This document shows, piece after piece, positions 62,929 through 64,000 of a stretch of DNA of 64,000 bases; position 1 is the stretch's first letter; every line of letters starts with the position of its first letter. The position numbers and the translations under genes are program-made. The notes beneath the pieces are model-generated. The model was not told the DNA's origin and ran no database searches. It was given only the letters and a program-made list of their open reading frames with translations. The stretch is from CAYRFQ01 sp964423615 (GTDB taxonomy: Bacteria > Planctomycetota > Planctomycetia > Gemmatales > Gemmataceae). The stretch lies in NCBI GenBank assembly GCA_964423615.1, contig CAYRFQ010000022.1, positions 1 through 64,000 on the forward strand, read 5' to 3'.

Positions 62929-64000
62929 CTAGCTGACTTCCAGATTCGAGAGGACTGTTCCTTGGGTAGCTACAACCGCGGCAGTCCCAAAGGCAATCTG
63001 ATTGTCGTTAAATTCAATGGCATTGAAGCCGTTGATCTTGAAGACCAAACTGTCTCCTGAAGCCTGGAAGGTCAACCGGTTGGTTCCGTCCTGGAGAGAA
63101 ACCAAGTTCGTGTTTTGCCACAGCCACTTCCACTGGCCATTACCCAGCGAACGGTAGAGGTAAACCGTCGGTTCGCCATATCGGGTGTCGAGGAAGGCCC
63201 AGTAGCCAGAGTCGGAATCCGGACCGGTGCGGAGGATGATGCCGGCGTAGCCAGTGAGTTCGGAAACGTCGATGCTCACGGTCATGTTCTGGCTCGCCAC
63301 AGTCGAGACGCGGATCGGATCGGCGTTTTGGACCGTCAGGCCAGTCTCGGACTCCAGAGAATTTGGTTCAGTGACGACCGGAGGCTCGGAGACTTCCAAC
63401 GAAGCCGTAAAGCTCTCGACCGTCACACCGCCATTACCCCGAAGACCGACACCGCCGGTGAGGAGGGCCGTGTCGGTGGCCGAGGCCTGAAGGACACCGT
63501 TGACACTAAGCTCCAGAGACGATCCGACTGTCTCGAATCGCAACGTCGTCGGGGTGTTGCCAACAGAGACGAGCTGTTGATCGAGGAGTGTCCAGCTGCC
63601 TCGGAGGTTTCGGTAGATTTCGGCGTACGTGGAGCCACCTCGGTTGACCAGCAGACCCCAGTAGAAGCCCGAAGTACCAGTCGTGCTGTAACGGCTGACC
63701 AGACCCATGTGCGTTCCAGCGCCAGGCAGGGTGAAGGTCGTTTCCAAGGCAGTGTCCGCCTCGTTGACGCCGCTGAGCATGGCAATGTTGGTCGTGTAGA
63801 TATTGCCACTCGAGAGGACGGCATCGCCGATGTTGATGAACTCGCCTTCGATGGCTCGCCACTGACGACCTTCTGGATCGACTGGTGAATCGAACTCGTC
63901 CGTGAAGGACGGGTCGAGGTTGACTGTTGCGTACTGGATGGCATCGACACCGAAGTTGTCGAACTTCGCACCTTGGTAGTTGTACACCCCAACGGTTCCG
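62929..64000 (-). CDS. C-terminal part of a LamG-like surface protein (runs off the window)
   Basis: The frame is open to the right edge, so the true start lies beyond 64000; a GTG at 63987 is only an internal codon. The visible 356 or so residues form two concanavalin-like (LamG-type) domains. The first runs from about FTDEFDSPVDPEGRQWRA to SFTASLEVS. The second runs from about VSTVASQNMTVSIDVSEL to the C-terminus. They are joined by a Pro/Glu linker. Both have the jelly-roll strand pattern with GxxLRFE/NRLTFQ and a SGD-LVFKINGF strand. There are no Cys residues in the visible part. Likely the C-terminus of a large planctomycete extracellular protein. Ends about 90 bases before a strong terminator. 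Confidence 0.8.
   Translation of the reverse strand, partial: GTVGVYNYQGAKFDNFGVDAIQYATVNLDPSFTDEFDSPVDPEGRQWRAIEGEFINIGDAVLSSGNIYTTNIAMLSGVNEADTALETTFTLPGAGTHMGLVSRYSTTGTSGFYWGLLVNRGGSTYAEIYRNLRGSWTLLDQQLVSVGNTPTTLRFETVGSSLELSVNGVLQASATDTALLTGGVGLRGNGGVTVESFTASLEVSEPPVVTEPNSLESETGLTVQNADPIRVSTVASQNMTVSIDVSELTGYAGIILRTGPDSDSGYWAFLDTRYGEPTVYLYRSLGNGQWKWLWQNTNLVSLQDGTNRLTFQASGDSLVFKINGFNAIEFNDNQIAFGTAAVVATQGTVLSNLEVS

Overview
The window reads as chromosomal DNA of a planctomycete (Planctomycetota), most probably of the Gemmataceae type. The evidence is three tandem DUF1559 pseudopilin-like proteins, several very large or repetitive surface proteins with the short N-terminal LE-x-R-x-x-PA motif of planctomycete extracellular proteins, a PA14/multi-CxxCH cytochrome paired with a sorbosone-dehydrogenase-like propeller, a DUF1080 protein, and a Chlamydia-like metal permease-repressor fusion. 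LpxA indicates lipid A and so a diderm envelope. I saw no rRNA, tRNA, CRISPR array, prophage or intact insertion sequence. Genus-level placement is not possible from reading alone.

Layout. 0-3 kb: three DUF1559 genes in an operon. 3.2-4.5 kb: a GT4 glycosyltransferase. 4.6-7.6 kb: two paralogous beta-rich surface proteins on the minus strand. 7.6-8.7 kb: non-coding. 8.8-9.5 kb: a methyltransferase. 10-14.6 kb: an overlapping minus-strand pair, a five-haem-motif cytochrome followed by a propeller protein. 15.3-17.8 kb: lpxA, then the cbiQ/cbiO transport module. 17.9-19.8 kb: mutY and an FHA protein. 20.7-22.9 kb: a 725-codon orphan. 22.9-24.5 kb: non-coding. 24.5-44.6 kb: one uninterrupted 20.1 kb gene for a protein of about 6,695 residues. 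44.8-49.1 kb: a stand-alone receiver protein and clpC. 49.3-54.9 kb (minus): a VCBS-repeat lipid/periplasm-targeted protein and a four-gene Mn/Fe/Zn ABC operon. 55.2-64 kb: DUF1080, sulfotransferase, coiled-coil membrane protein, DUF4139 protein, and the C-terminal part of a LamG-like surface protein running off the right edge.

The most interesting system is the metal operon. Its last permease carries a complete DtxR/MntR-type repressor at its C-terminus, with the metal-ligand spacing conserved, and two DtxR-like palindromes sit in the operon promoter. This matches the architecture of chlamydial YtgCR, where the repressor is released by cleavage. Next is the giant protein: it combines autotransporter-type beta-strand repeats, two Asp-box propellers, 15 to 17 Ig-like domains and a four-fold C-terminal repeat.

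A third theme is DNA structure. A family of polypurine/polypyrimidine elements with a 7-bp period sits at gene boundaries (about 11.5, 14.5, 15.3, 17.0, 19.1 and 62.7 kb). Two of them form the leader-peptide coding DNA of the cytochrome/propeller pair. Separately, all four genes of the LE-x-R or LamG surface class end in terminators with the same AAAGCC...GGCTTT base, unlike the terminator of clpC.
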